Below, piece after piece: positions 36,151 through 44,402 of a DNA stretch of 64,000 nucleotides (position 1 is the first letter of the stretch; each line of letters opens with the position of its first letter). Below the pieces are notes generated by a model. It was not told the origin of the DNA, made no database searches, and saw only the letters and a list, made by a program, of their open reading frames with translations. The stretch is from JAHEKD01 sp965215945. GTDB lineage: Bacteria; Pseudomonadota; Gammaproteobacteria; Arenicellales; JAHEKD01. The stretch lies in NCBI GenBank assembly GCA_965215945.1, contig CBDCFC010000015.1, positions 1 to 64,000 on the forward strand. Direction: 5' to 3'. The position numbers and the translations under genes are program-made.

Positions 36151-36669
36151 CCCTCGACTGTAAGTCGAGGGGTTTAAGTATTGTCGATTGGAAATCGACT
36201 GTCATCGGCGATCTGTTCACCTTCCTGACCATCTATATACTCTTGTATCATTTCATCCGTTAAATTTCCTGAACTTACGGCCAAATAGCCTCTAGCCCAA
36301 AAATGCTTACCCCAGAATTGTCTGCGTAAGTGCGTGAATTCCTGCAGCAATACTCTCGAACTTGTTCCCTTCAACCATTGCACTATTTGACTGACCTTCT
36401 GGGTAGATCGATAGGATAAAAACACGTGAACATGGTCGGATGCGACCTTGCCACTGATGATTTGTAATTCATGTTCAAATGCAATCTGGCGAATAATATC
36501 GCGCACACGAACGGCCACTTCACCGGTTAATACCCGCTTTCGATATTTCGGAATCCAGACCAGATGTACTTTTAAATCAAATTTCGTGTGCGCACCGTAG
36601 CGATAATGTCGCATCCGCTCATGTTACACGAATCTTTGCTTCGCCTAAAGGCGAGGGGTTTCAACCTTC
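36151..36669 (-). mobile_element. IS200/IS605-family element (tnpA only)
   Basis: Short element with a single transposase gene and hairpin ends instead of inverted repeats: CCCTCGACT-GTA-AGTCGAGGG (36151-36171) on one side and TCGCC-TAAA-GGCGA (36641-36654) on the other, both followed by a GGGGTTT motif. Subterminal hairpins recognised by a Y1 transposase are the rule for this family. Exact ends cannot be fixed without an empty site. No tnpB is present. Confidence 0.75.
36174..36614 (-). CDS. tnpA: IS200/IS605-family Y1 transposase TnpA
   Basis: 146 residues. HUH motif is VASDHVHVFLS (residues about 58-68) and the catalytic tyrosine is in IQEYIDGQ near residue 126; YHLVWIPKYRKRVL-like N-terminus (VHLVWIPKYRKRVL). 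Length and motifs look intact, so the enzyme may be active. It moves single-stranded DNA by recognition of the subterminal hairpins. Confidence 0.92.
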   Translation of the reverse strand: MRHYRYGAHTKFDLKVHLVWIPKYRKRVLTGEVAVRVRDIIRQIAFEHELQIISGKVASDHVHVFLSYRSTQKVSQIVQWLKGTSSRVLLQEFTHLRRQFWGKHFWARGYLAVSSGNLTDEMIQEYIDGQEGEQIADDSRFPIDNT

Positions 36670-36813
36670 CCCGAAAGAGACACTAAATACCGGTTTTTAT
36701 TGCGGAAACAAAATCGTACGTAAGCGCGGGGAGAACAAAACACAAAAAACTTTCTGCACAAACCCAGATTATCAATTACTATATTTTGAATTATTAACGG
36801 GTATTGAATTGCT

Positions 36814-37255
36814 GTGCAGCCCTTTTCGAATATTCGCGTTATTGATCTAAGCCACGTTATTGCCGGGCCTTTTTGTACTTATCAATTGGGGGTGATGGGA
36901 GCCGATGTGATAAGAGTTAAAGCACCGACAAATCCAGACATATTAAGGGCGAAGACTGATGAATTTCCAGATGGTGAAAAAGATCTTGGGGCTTTTTTTA
37001 CCAGCCAAAACGCCAAAAAGCGATCAATCAGCATCGATTTAAAATCTAAACAAGGCCAAAAAATTGTTAGCCAACTCATCGCTACTGCTGATTTAGCTTC
37101 GAAAACTACCACACAGGAGCAATGGCTGAGTTAGGCTTAAGCTACGATGAAAATGAAATTAGTGAGCTCGAATCGAATGGGATTATCGCTACAGCCCGGC
37201 CCAGACCGGACAAATCGAGTCAACAATAACAGCCGGATATAACTGTCTCAATACA
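36814..37255 (+). pseudogene. Remnant of a CaiB/BaiF-family CoA transferase
   Basis: Residues 1-94 of a family III CoA transferase are readable in one frame (MQPFSNIRVIDLSHVIAGPFCTYQLG ... KKRSISIDLKSKQGQKIV, stop at 37134). A shifted frame from 37122 continues with MAELGLSYDENEI, matching the next conserved block (normally LGLGYEDL), and later AGYNCLN around 37230. The normal protein is about 400 residues; the active-site Asp region and all the rest are missing. It has therefore suffered a frameshift and a large deletion, next to an IS200 element. Confidence 0.8.
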
Positions 37256-38155
37256 TTGCTGCCAAGAAGCCAACAAGCTGTCATCGTTATTATTTTCAGT
37301 GTTTTTGCCTTAGCACTTGGCGATGCATTGATCAAGCAATTCAGCACCAATCTGGTGTTATGGCAAATTTTTGTGCTGCGTTCCGTGGTTGTGGTTCCGG
37401 TTTTGCTCATTTTTATAAAACTCCGTTATTCAAATCTGCTAATCTGGCCCAAAGAATTAGTCTGGACAGTTCTGAGGAGTTTACTGCTGACTTTGATGTG
37501 GGTTATCTACTACATTTCCCTGCCACATGTTGAGTTATCAATTGCCGCTGCCGCCTTTTACACATTGCCATTGTTCATCACTTTATTCGCCGCCCTGTTA
37601 CTCTCAGATGAAATCGGTTGGCTAGGTTGGCTCGCCATTTTGCTTGGTTTTATTGGTGTTATATTGATACTTGAGCCCCGAGCTGAAGACTTCAATCGTT
37701 ACGCTTTATTACCGATTTGTTCAGCTATTCTTTATGCCCTGGCAATGATTTTGACTCGATCAAAATGCCGTTTGGAGAGCGTACCTGTTTTATCATTATG
37801 GTTAAATTTCACCATGATAGTTATCGGCATCATAGGGACAATTTTTGTCATGGTCTTGAACTCTTCTCCATCAGTAGTCTCAGAGCAGAAATTTCTGCTC
37901 GGTTCGTGGTCATCAATGGGGGCTACAGAATGGAGCGTTATCGGCTTATTAGCGATTGCAATACTAATCGGCAGTTTAGGGGCCGCATTCGCTTATCAAA
38001 ACGGTGTTCCTGCTACCATTGCCACCTTCGATTTTGCTTATGTCGGTTTTGCTGCATTATGGGGATTTTTTCTTTTCCATGAAACGCTAACCCTAAAAAC
38101 GATCACCGGGATCATGCTGATAGTGATTGCGGGGATATTAGCCGTCAGAAAATAA
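37256..38155 (+). CDS. EamA/DMT-family transporter
   Basis: 299 residues with about ten membrane helices in two EamA repeats (residues about 8-140 and 155-297; AFYTLPLFITLFAALLLSDEIGWLGWLAILLGFIGVILILEP is the classical end of the first repeat). Exports or imports a small metabolite; substrate unknown. The start is a TTG right after the CoA-transferase remnant; the N-terminus may have been re-formed when the region was rearranged. Confidence 0.85.
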   Translation: MLPRSQQAVIVIIFSVFALALGDALIKQFSTNLVLWQIFVLRSVVVVPVLLIFIKLRYSNLLIWPKELVWTVLRSLLLTLMWVIYYISLPHVELSIAAAAFYTLPLFITLFAALLLSDEIGWLGWLAILLGFIGVILILEPRAEDFNRYALLPICSAILYALAMILTRSKCRLESVPVLSLWLNFTMIVIGIIGTIFVMVLNSSPSVVSEQKFLLGSWSSMGATEWSVIGLLAIAILIGSLGAAFAYQNGVPATIATFDFAYVGFAALWGFFLFHETLTLKTITGIMLIVIAGILAVRK

Positions 38156-38159
38156 CCGC

Positions 38160-38669
38160 TTAATTTTTAACCGTTGTATCCGCTTTTTCAGCGTGGCCAT
38201 TAGGATCACTGATTAAATCCTCAAGAAATGATGCGGTGAACTCAGACCTATTAGAAACATTGGATTTAGCATAAATCGACGCAGCTTGCTGCCTTACAGT
38301 ATTCTCTTTGACATCGCGCAACACAGCGATTTCAGCAAAAGAAAAACCTTTAATAATTAACCAGGCTATTCCTTTCTCGCTTTTAGTTAACAGCCAGGCA
38401 TTGAATTGCCTCTCAAGCCGAACGGCTAATTCTGTTTTGACATCTTCGAGCTTTTTCTCTGTACTTAAAAGCCGTTGTTTTTCTTTTGCACCTTTTAAGA
38501 TCATCCATCCATAAATAATGAAAATTAGGACAGACATGATCAGTTGACTTTCAAAATGCAAGAAATTTGTATGCTCTTCATGTTGATAATCAATCACCGT
38601 GTCATAGATGAGATAACACAGCAACAACAATATGGAGACTTTGCTAATATCAAGATTCAGATTATTCAT
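38160..38669 (-). CDS. Membrane-tethered LuxR-type HTH protein
   Basis: 169 residues. Two hydrophobic segments (about 10-27 and 41-60), then a coiled stretch rich in K/E/L, and a C-terminal GerE/LuxR-like helix-turn-helix (LLTKSEKGIAWLIIKGFSFAEIAVLRDVKENTVRQQAASIYAKSNVSNRSEFTASFLEDLI). This reads as a one-component regulator held in the inner membrane. Targets unknown. Convergent with the EamA gene, 4 bases apart. Confidence 0.8.
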   Translation of the reverse strand: MNNLNLDISKVSILLLLCYLIYDTVIDYQHEEHTNFLHFESQLIMSVLIFIIYGWMILKGAKEKQRLLSTEKKLEDVKTELAVRLERQFNAWLLTKSEKGIAWLIIKGFSFAEIAVLRDVKENTVRQQAASIYAKSNVSNRSEFTASFLEDLISDPNGHAEKADTTVKN

Positions 38670-38732
38670 TTTTCTTAAAGGTTCGCAGTTAAAACACTCG
38701 AGTAATATTTAAAATATAGTTCTAATAGATTC

Positions 38733-38777
38733 CCCCGGGTAAACCCGGGGTGCTTACCGCAACAGCCCTTTGGGCTG
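38733..38777. repeat. Paired GC-rich palindromes (REP-like)
   Basis: CCCCGGG-TAAA-CCCGGGG (38733-38750) followed by CAGCCC-TTT-GGGCTG (38763-38777). Same TAAA-loop architecture as the pair at 10981-11042. Confidence 0.6.
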
Positions 38778-38837
38778 ATCCGATGAACATCGCGCTTTAT
38801 AGTGGAGCGATGTTCAATCTATATACACTCATTCATC

Positions 38838-38893
38838 CACGGGCAAGGCCGGGATATATACACTTTTAAAGTGGTCCCGGCACAAGCCCGTGG
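38838..38893. repeat. Nested GC-rich hairpin, second copy
   Basis: CCACGGGC..GGCCGGGA ... TCCCGG..GCCCGTGG, with the half TCCCGGCACAAGCCCG identical to the copy at 35321-35336. Confidence 0.65.
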
Positions 38894-39117
38894 TATTCTG
38901 TCGCTTACGCGAACGATAATAAAAACACTACCATATTCACAAAACTATAAATATTTCAAATACTTAAGATGCTTAAGACTACTCTGTGCAGGAAGAAACC
39001 GCTCTAGCCTTAAAAACTATACCCTGAATCACGATTGTACCTTTACTGGGAAAATATTGGTAGCAAATTCAACCAAATCGTTTATAAAAAATAGGAAACT
39101 ACAAAAACTCCAAAGAA

Positions 39118-39146
39118 AAGCCGCTCCAAATAACTTGGAGCGGCTT
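39118..39146 (-). terminator. Perfect 12-bp hairpin, terminator-like on the minus strand
   Basis: AAGCCGCTCCAA, loop ATAAC, TTGGAGCGGCTT. On the minus strand it is followed by TTTTCTTT. No gene ends here, so it might close a small RNA transcribed from the right, or be a relic. Confidence 0.4.
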
Positions 39147-39593
39147 ATACGTAGGGGTATGCGAAGTAAGTTTGCATAAAAAATACAAACTTTACTTTCA
39201 TCTGGCACACATGTTGCCAGAGCAGACATCATAGTTTATTTGCCGATAAAAGCTATTGGATATCCGCTGTAAGGCGCTGCTACAAACGTCGCAAAGTATT
39301 GTTACAAACATAGTACATTGGTATTAAAAATTGTATTTATCTTCACTGCTGCCCCGTTAACTACCTTTACCGTCATGCCGGAAATGCGCTAGCATTATCC
39401 GGCATCCAGAAAGGCTTGAGTAGACTGGATCACCCAAAGGGCACTTCGTCCGGATAATCCCTTCGGGATTTCCGGAATGACGTTGAAAGCTTTTCTGGCT
39501 CATGTCTGTGTCTGGCATTTTGCTGCTTATATCTTGGTTTGTAGGGTTTATACCTCATCATATAATTTTAATGGGATAGTAGTGATTTATCTT

Positions 39594-39656
39594 AGATTGC
39601 GACATTAGCTACCCAGGTCGGAAGGCAAACCAGCCAACCCATCACGCCTAACCCAT
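39594..39656 (-). pseudogene. Fragment duplicated from the C-terminal part of a LysR gene
   Basis: Aligns without gaps to 40554-40616 (offset 960 bases), inside the LysR gene at 40451-41437. On the minus strand it reads WVRRDGLAGLPSDLGS followed by a stop, against WARRDELAGLPSDLGG in the intact gene. The higBA module lies between the two copies. Confidence 0.75.
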
Positions 39657-39804
39657 AATATAGTCATTTTCGTAAATCATGAAACAGAGCGCATGAGTCA
39701 TTGCGAGCGGAGCGAAGCAATCCAGACACTTTAAGATTAACGAGATTGTTTCACTATGTGTGAAAGTGGCTATAAGACAGCACAATCGAAGATATTAAGG
39801 ACGC

Positions 39805-39834
39805 TTGACAATACTAACGCTCCTCGTTAGTATT
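39805..39834 (+). promoter_or_regulatory. higBA promoter with overlapping operator palindrome
   Basis: A perfect -35 box TTGACA (39805-39810), 17-base spacer and TAGTAT -10 box (39828-39833). A perfect 10-bp inverted repeat AATACTAACG-CTCCT-CGTTAGTATT (39810-39834) fills the spacer and covers the -10, as expected for the operator bound by the HigA antitoxin. The predicted start of transcription falls on the GTG start codon of higB. Confidence 0.75.
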
Positions 39835-39839
39835 CATAA

Positions 39840-40121
39840 GTGATTAAGTCTTTTAAGTGTCGCGAAACTGAAAAGTTGTTTAACGGCAAGTTTTCTCGAA
39901 AATTGCCGAATGATATTCAACGGATTTCGGCGAGAAAACTTGATATGTTACACGCGGCAAGCGAATTAAAGTCTTTAAAAATTCCACCATCAAACAGACT
40001 GGAAAAGCTTAAAGGGAAACGATCAAAACAATACAGTATACGAATAAATGATCAATGGCGGCTATGTTTCGAATGGAAAAACGGAGATGCTTACAATACT
40101 GAAATTACTGATTATCATTAA
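39840..40121 (+). CDS. higB: Type II toxin HigB (RelE-like mRNA interferase)
   Basis: 93 residues; ribosome-dependent mRNA endonuclease family. Typical start MIKSFKCRETEKLF and C-terminal SIRINDQWRLCFEWKNGDAYNTEITDYH, with the basic and aromatic residues of the HigB active site. Begins with GTG at 39840, close behind the -10 box, so the message may be leaderless. Toxin-first order with higA 9 bases downstream, as in other higBA loci. Confidence 0.92.
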   Translation: MIKSFKCRETEKLFNGKFSRKLPNDIQRISARKLDMLHAASELKSLKIPPSNRLEKLKGKRSKQYSIRINDQWRLCFEWKNGDAYNTEITDYH

Positions 40122-40130
40122 AGGTGAGCT

Positions 40131-40430
40131 ATGACTAAAAGAGATTTTGAACCAATTCATCCCGGTGAAATTCTCCTCGAAGAATTTTTGCTTCCCATGA
40201 ATATCACTCAGTATCGAATCGCCAAAGATATTAGCGTTCCACAACATCGGATTGGCGAAATCGTAAAAGGTAAACGATCTATTACTGCAGATACTGCGCT
40301 CCGTTTGGGCCGATATTTTGGAATGGAGGCACAATTTTGGCTGAACCTTCAATCTCGTTATGACCTAAAGAAAATTGAGATGAACTTGCATACACGTCTA
40401 AACAAAGAAGTCATCCCACACGCAGCATGA
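40131..40430 (+). CDS. higA: Antitoxin HigA (XRE-family HTH)
   Basis: 99 residues. Begins with the hallmark FEPIHPGEILLEEFLLPMNITQYRIAKDI and has the HTH ISVPQHRIGEIVKGKRSITADTALRLGRYFGMEAQFWLNLQ. Neutralises HigB and represses the operon, probably through the palindrome at 39810-39834. AGGTGAG ribosome site in front of the ATG. Confidence 0.94.
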   Translation: MTKRDFEPIHPGEILLEEFLLPMNITQYRIAKDISVPQHRIGEIVKGKRSITADTALRLGRYFGMEAQFWLNLQSRYDLKKIEMNLHTRLNKEVIPHAA

Positions 40431-40450
40431 AAATGATGTAACAAGCAATT

Positions 40451-41437
40451 TCAAGTCACTACATTAGTCTGGTAATCGCTGCTTAAAACTTTGAAGTCGT
40501 CTTTGATCCAGGGGATAAGGTCAATCAACTCGTTGCGGCAGGATTTTTGCACCAGATTACGGCATAGGCCACCCAGGTCGGAAGGCAAACCAGCCAACTC
40601 ATCACGCCTGGCCCAAAGCGAGATAGTACGGTTCACAGTCGGAAAGGGCGTCGGATATATATCCAACTGATTTCTGAAGTGTGGGGTGTTAAACAAGCAA
40701 ATTGGCGTGGTTAATGCCCAACCACCGTATTTAGCGATGGTGGCAAATATTGAACGCGAGGAATCAAATTCGTTTTGATATGCCAAATTCCAGCGAATAC
40801 GGTTTAAATGAGTTTCAATCATTCGCCCAATTTGCAAACGGTAGCTGTAGCGAATTAATGGCATTGCACTAAGTTGCTGTTTTAAATCTTTATTTTTTTT
40901 GATTGCATTATTGGCGGTGACAACGATTAAGGGCTCACTGATAACGGGATGGCGCTCCAATATTTCATGATGTAAATAGCGATCTGCAGTAACAATCAAA
41001 TCCACATCACGTTTAATCAGCGCCTGGAAATGTTCTTCTGAACCACCTGTCCAGGCAGTCAACTGGCATCCGGGGAATTTATTCCCCAGAGCAACCATTA
41101 AATCAGGGGTCAACAAAATATCAAGGCCATCCATGATAGCGAACTTTAAACTCGGCAAAGATGCGAGTTGCAAATCCATCATTTCAGTACGCACTGCACT
41201 AACCGCATCGAGAATTTTATGCGCATGAGGCAAAAACCAGCGCCCTGCCGTTGTCAAGGTTATTGGTCGCGCAGAACGATCAATAAGTTGTGTGTTTAGA
41301 TTTTTTTCCAGATTGGAAATATGCTGTGAAACGGTTGAGGGACTGGCTTTAAGTTTTTTTGCCGCAACGGCCATGGAACGTGCTTCAGCAACCAGGACAA
41401 AGACGTTTAAGGTTCTAAAGTTGATGTCGAAGGACAT
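40451..41437 (-). CDS. LysR-family transcriptional regulator
   Basis: 328 residues. HTH at residues about 15-45 (EARSMAVAAKKLKASPSTVSQHISNLEKNLNTQLIDR), followed by an effector-binding domain with a DxxxTADRYLH segment. It lies downstream of the mcl-mtkAB-sga operon on the same strand, separated by 109 bases with a repeat, and is a reasonable candidate for its regulator. A 63-base piece of this gene is repeated at 39594-39656 on the far side of higBA. Confidence 0.85.
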   Translation of the reverse strand: MSFDINFRTLNVFVLVAEARSMAVAAKKLKASPSTVSQHISNLEKNLNTQLIDRSARPITLTTAGRWFLPHAHKILDAVSAVRTEMMDLQLASLPSLKFAIMDGLDILLTPDLMVALGNKFPGCQLTAWTGGSEEHFQALIKRDVDLIVTADRYLHHEILERHPVISEPLIVVTANNAIKKNKDLKQQLSAMPLIRYSYRLQIGRMIETHLNRIRWNLAYQNEFDSSRSIFATIAKYGGWALTTPICLFNTPHFRNQLDIYPTPFPTVNRTISLWARRDELAGLPSDLGGLCRNLVQKSCRNELIDLIPWIKDDFKVLSSDYQTNVVT

Positions 41438-41467
41438 GATTTATTTTACCGACAACGGTACTTTAAA

Positions 41468-41512
41468 GGAGATTCCGGATATTGCTTCGCAATTCCGGAA
41501 TGACGGTTGGTT
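41468..41512. repeat. Dispersed palindromic repeat
   Basis: GAGATTCCGGATATTGCTTCGCAATTCCGGAATGACGG: nested stems TTCCGG/CCGGAA and ATTGC/GCAAT. Variant of the GAGATTCTGGA...TCCAGAATGACG unit at 7450 and 30583. Confidence 0.5.
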
Positions 41513-41546
41513 GTTGATTACAAAATGACGTGCTTGTCGCTTACTA

Positions 41547-42998
41547 TTAATCATTTTCCAAAAAATTCATCGGAACACTAACCAGCTTTTTAATCAGAAA
41601 TGCATCAATACCTTCCAGACCACCTTCATAACCATAACCGCTCTCTTTGACACCGCCAAAAGGCGTTTCAGGCTGCGCGGGGCTGACTGTGTTTACCGCC
41701 ACTGAACCCGCTTCAAGCTCAGCAATTAATTGTTTGGCACGTTCACCTGAGCCTGTAAAAACATAACAGGCCAAACCATAAGACAGTGCATTTGCTTTTT
41801 TGACCACATCATTTTGATCTGAAAATTTAACTAACGGAGCAATCGGCCCAAACGGTTCTTCGTGCATAATCCGTGCATCATCGCTAACGTCTTCGATCAC
41901 CGTTGGGCTCACATAATAGCCATTCTCGGGCAATTTCGGGGCGATATAGGCTACATTTGCACCTTTGGCCAGTGCATCGTCTAATAAATAATGCATCGCT
42001 TTGATACGACGCGGATTCGCCATCGGCCCCATGGTGACACCGGAATCCATACCGTTACCAATAACAGCTTTTTTAGCCTGCTCAATAAACACTTTCTGAA
42101 ATTCATCATAAACTGCTTCATGAATAAAAAAACGACTGGGTGCGATACAAACCTGCCCGGCGTTGCGAAATTTGAACCCGGCTAACGTTTTCGCCGCTGT
42201 CTCAACATCGGCATCATCAAACACAATTGCCGGCGCATGGCCACCGAGCTCAAATGTACAACGCTTTAATCCGTCACTGGCCTGGTTAGCCAGTAATTTG
42301 CCGATCGGTACAGAACCTGTGAAAGTGACTTTACGAATTTCCGGGCGTCCAATCAGATTAGAAGAAATAAAGGCCGGATCGCCAAAAACAAGGTTTACCA
42401 CACCATGCGATAGTCCAGCTTCAATCAGTGCTTCCACCAATAACTGCGCACTAGCCGGCGTTTCTTCTGCCGCTTTTAAAATCACACTGCAACCAGCAGC
42501 TAATGCCGGAGCCAGTTTTCGCACCGGCAAAATCGCCGGGAAATTCCAGGCCGTTAATGCCAAACAAATACCAACCGGTTCGGGCTGACTATATTGCACC
42601 AACTCTTCAGAGCGCGGTGGATAAGTCGTCGATTTTAATTTCATTACCGCTTCACCGTTCCAGCGTAATGTTTCAACTACGCGAGCCCATTCCCCTTCAG
42701 CCTCAATTAAAGGTTTACCCTGCTCTTGAGTCATTATTTTTGAATATTCACTGTGGTGCTGTTCAATAATATCCGCCGCAGTAAGTAAAACGTCGTGACG
42801 TTGTTTTAATGTCGAATTACGCCAGACCTCCAGACCAGCCTGGGCCGCGATAACCACATCATCAAGGTCTGATTCACGAGCATGTGGCACCTGACCCAGA
42901 ATTTCTTCGGTAGCCGGATTAATGATATTCTCACTTTGGCCCGTCACACTTGCGTCACGATGCTCTGAACCAACAATTAACGAAATTCGATCAAACAT
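41547..42998 (-). CDS. NAD(P)-dependent aldehyde dehydrogenase, succinate-semialdehyde type
   Basis: 483 residues; full-length ALDH superfamily enzyme. Catalytic Glu in FELGGHAPAIVF, catalytic Cys in FRNAGQVCIAPSRFF (residues about 277-291), and cofactor motif FTGSVPIGK. Closest in pattern to GabD/SSADH enzymes. Last gene of the operon that starts with malyl-CoA lyase, 16 bases after the MmgE/PrpD-type gene; its aldehyde may be succinate, malonate or glycolate semialdehyde, which cannot be decided here. Confidence 0.88.
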   Translation of the reverse strand: MFDRISLIVGSEHRDASVTGQSENIINPATEEILGQVPHARESDLDDVVIAAQAGLEVWRNSTLKQRHDVLLTAADIIEQHHSEYSKIMTQEQGKPLIEAEGEWARVVETLRWNGEAVMKLKSTTYPPRSEELVQYSQPEPVGICLALTAWNFPAILPVRKLAPALAAGCSVILKAAEETPASAQLLVEALIEAGLSHGVVNLVFGDPAFISSNLIGRPEIRKVTFTGSVPIGKLLANQASDGLKRCTFELGGHAPAIVFDDADVETAAKTLAGFKFRNAGQVCIAPSRFFIHEAVYDEFQKVFIEQAKKAVIGNGMDSGVTMGPMANPRRIKAMHYLLDDALAKGANVAYIAPKLPENGYYVSPTVIEDVSDDARIMHEEPFGPIAPLVKFSDQNDVVKKANALSYGLACYVFTGSGERAKQLIAELEAGSVAVNTVSPAQPETPFGGVKESGYGYEGGLEGIDAFLIKKLVSVPMNFLEND

Positions 42999-43014
42999 TT
43001 GATTTCCTCTTTAA

Positions 43015-44397
43015 TTATCCTTTGAAGTGGTCAGTTAATTGATTAATATTTTTAGTGTGAACCATATTGTCGAACGCGTTGATGAATTTGTCGACATCAA
43101 TTTTGCCATCTAGACATGTCTGTATTTTAGCTCTGAATTGAGATTTTGTTGCCCCAGATCGTGGATCACCGGTTGGATATAGCTTTTTGCTGGTAAATTC
43201 TTCACCCTGATGAGTTTTGACAGTGACAATCGCGGCTTCCGGGGATTCGTTTAAATTAAACGAAATGTCATCCACAGCATAGGTGATTTTCTTCATGGCC
43301 GACTTTAAATCATCACGTGCAATTGAAGCCAGGCTAATATGCTTCGGCTTGACCGTGTTATCAATCAATACACACGCCAATGGGTAAATCAAGCTGAACA
43401 TAGCCTGATTTTCGTCTACAGGCAAATCGAAACGCAACGTTTTTTTCACCATGCTGGTGGTTAAAACCGAAATTGATTCGATATTTTGATCGTTTAAATT
43501 ATTCTCTTTAATGATATTAATCAATGTTTCCACTGCTGGTTGGGCGCAGGAACAAAGCGGAAATAATTTGATTACTAATCCTGGGTCGATTAATCGCCAT
43601 TGTTGTCCAAGTTGCATGATTTGTTTACAATCAAAGCAGTCGCCAACTGTCACCTTAAGCGGTGATTCGGGCATTTCAAACACATTCAATGGAATACCAA
43701 CATCCGTTTGCGCAATTTCTACCGCATCAATGGCACGTTTGACTGTTTCACCCACAAGCAGAGGTTTTGAATCAGTGCCTTGCATGCAACGAAATGGCGC
43801 GGCACTTAAGGCGGCAAATGCAATTGCTCTGGCAATTACTTGTTGATCTGCGCCATTAAGTTTGGCTATTGCCGCGGCCGTACCGATCACGCCGAGCAAG
43901 CCTGTCGGCCAGCAATCATTGTCGTATAATGATGAACCAACGGCCTGCCCTAATGAATAAGTAATTTCTGATCCAACTGCGAAAGTAGTCAGCACTTGCT
44001 CACCGGAATTCTGATTGGCCTGTGCAAAAGCTAAGATTGCAGGACCAATAAGCACCGAAGCATGAACAATGCCGGCAAAGCAAGTATCGTCCATATCAAG
44101 TGCATGGGCGGATACAGCATTGCAATAAGCTGCCTTTTTTGCTGAGGTTACTTCACCGTTGAACAACAAAGCCTGGGGCTGATCTGCTTGAGAAAAAAAA
44201 CGATTCGCTAATATTTGTGCCTGTTGCGAAACTCGGCTGCTTTGACCTGCAATACCCACAGCAACAACATCAAGCAACGCTTTTTTACAGATGTTTATTA
44301 CCGGTTGGGGAATTTGTGCATATTCCAGGTTGCTGGCCCAACCAGCTAAGTACTGGGCCAGTGTTTGATCATTTTTTTGAGTCTGAGTGAAACTCAA
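43015..44397 (-). CDS. MmgE/PrpD-family protein
   Basis: 460 residues; fold of 2-methylcitrate dehydratase and cis-aconitate decarboxylase. Recognisable parts: AHALDMDDTCFAGIVHASVLIGPAILAFA (residues about 95-123) and the C-terminal YPTGDPRSGATKSQFRAKIQ. Might dehydrate, decarboxylate or isomerise a branched or C4-C7 carboxylate. No prpB/prpC neighbours, so methylcitrate is unlikely. It starts 5 bases after the aminotransferase gene and so belongs to the mcl-mtk-sga operon; its job in glyoxylate metabolism is unexplained. Confidence 0.85.
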   Translation of the reverse strand: MSFTQTQKNDQTLAQYLAGWASNLEYAQIPQPVINICKKALLDVVAVGIAGQSSRVSQQAQILANRFFSQADQPQALLFNGEVTSAKKAAYCNAVSAHALDMDDTCFAGIVHASVLIGPAILAFAQANQNSGEQVLTTFAVGSEITYSLGQAVGSSLYDNDCWPTGLLGVIGTAAAIAKLNGADQQVIARAIAFAALSAAPFRCMQGTDSKPLLVGETVKRAIDAVEIAQTDVGIPLNVFEMPESPLKVTVGDCFDCKQIMQLGQQWRLIDPGLVIKLFPLCSCAQPAVETLINIIKENNLNDQNIESISVLTTSMVKKTLRFDLPVDENQAMFSLIYPLACVLIDNTVKPKHISLASIARDDLKSAMKKITYAVDDISFNLNESPEAAIVTVKTHQGEEFTSKKLYPTGDPRSGATKSQFRAKIQTCLDGKIDVDKFINAFDNMVHTKNINQLTDHFKG

Positions 44398-44402
44398 ATC
44401 TA

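Larger units (their letters stand above)
38894..39804. other. Gene-free stretch with hairpins and repeats
   Basis: No credible coding sequence. It holds a perfect 12-bp stem hairpin at 39118-39146, an imperfect hairpin at 39163-39197, mosaic repeats at about 39372-39484 (GTCATGCCGGAAATGC..., TTCCGGAATGACG), a 63-base remnant of a LysR gene at 39594-39656, and a GAGTCATTGCGAGCGGAGCG repeat near 39693. Confidence 0.6.

Noticed and set aside
38802..39179. Open frame of 125 codons on the plus strand
   Set aside because: It runs through palindromic repeats and hairpins, has no family resemblance and no ribosome site; treated as non-coding.
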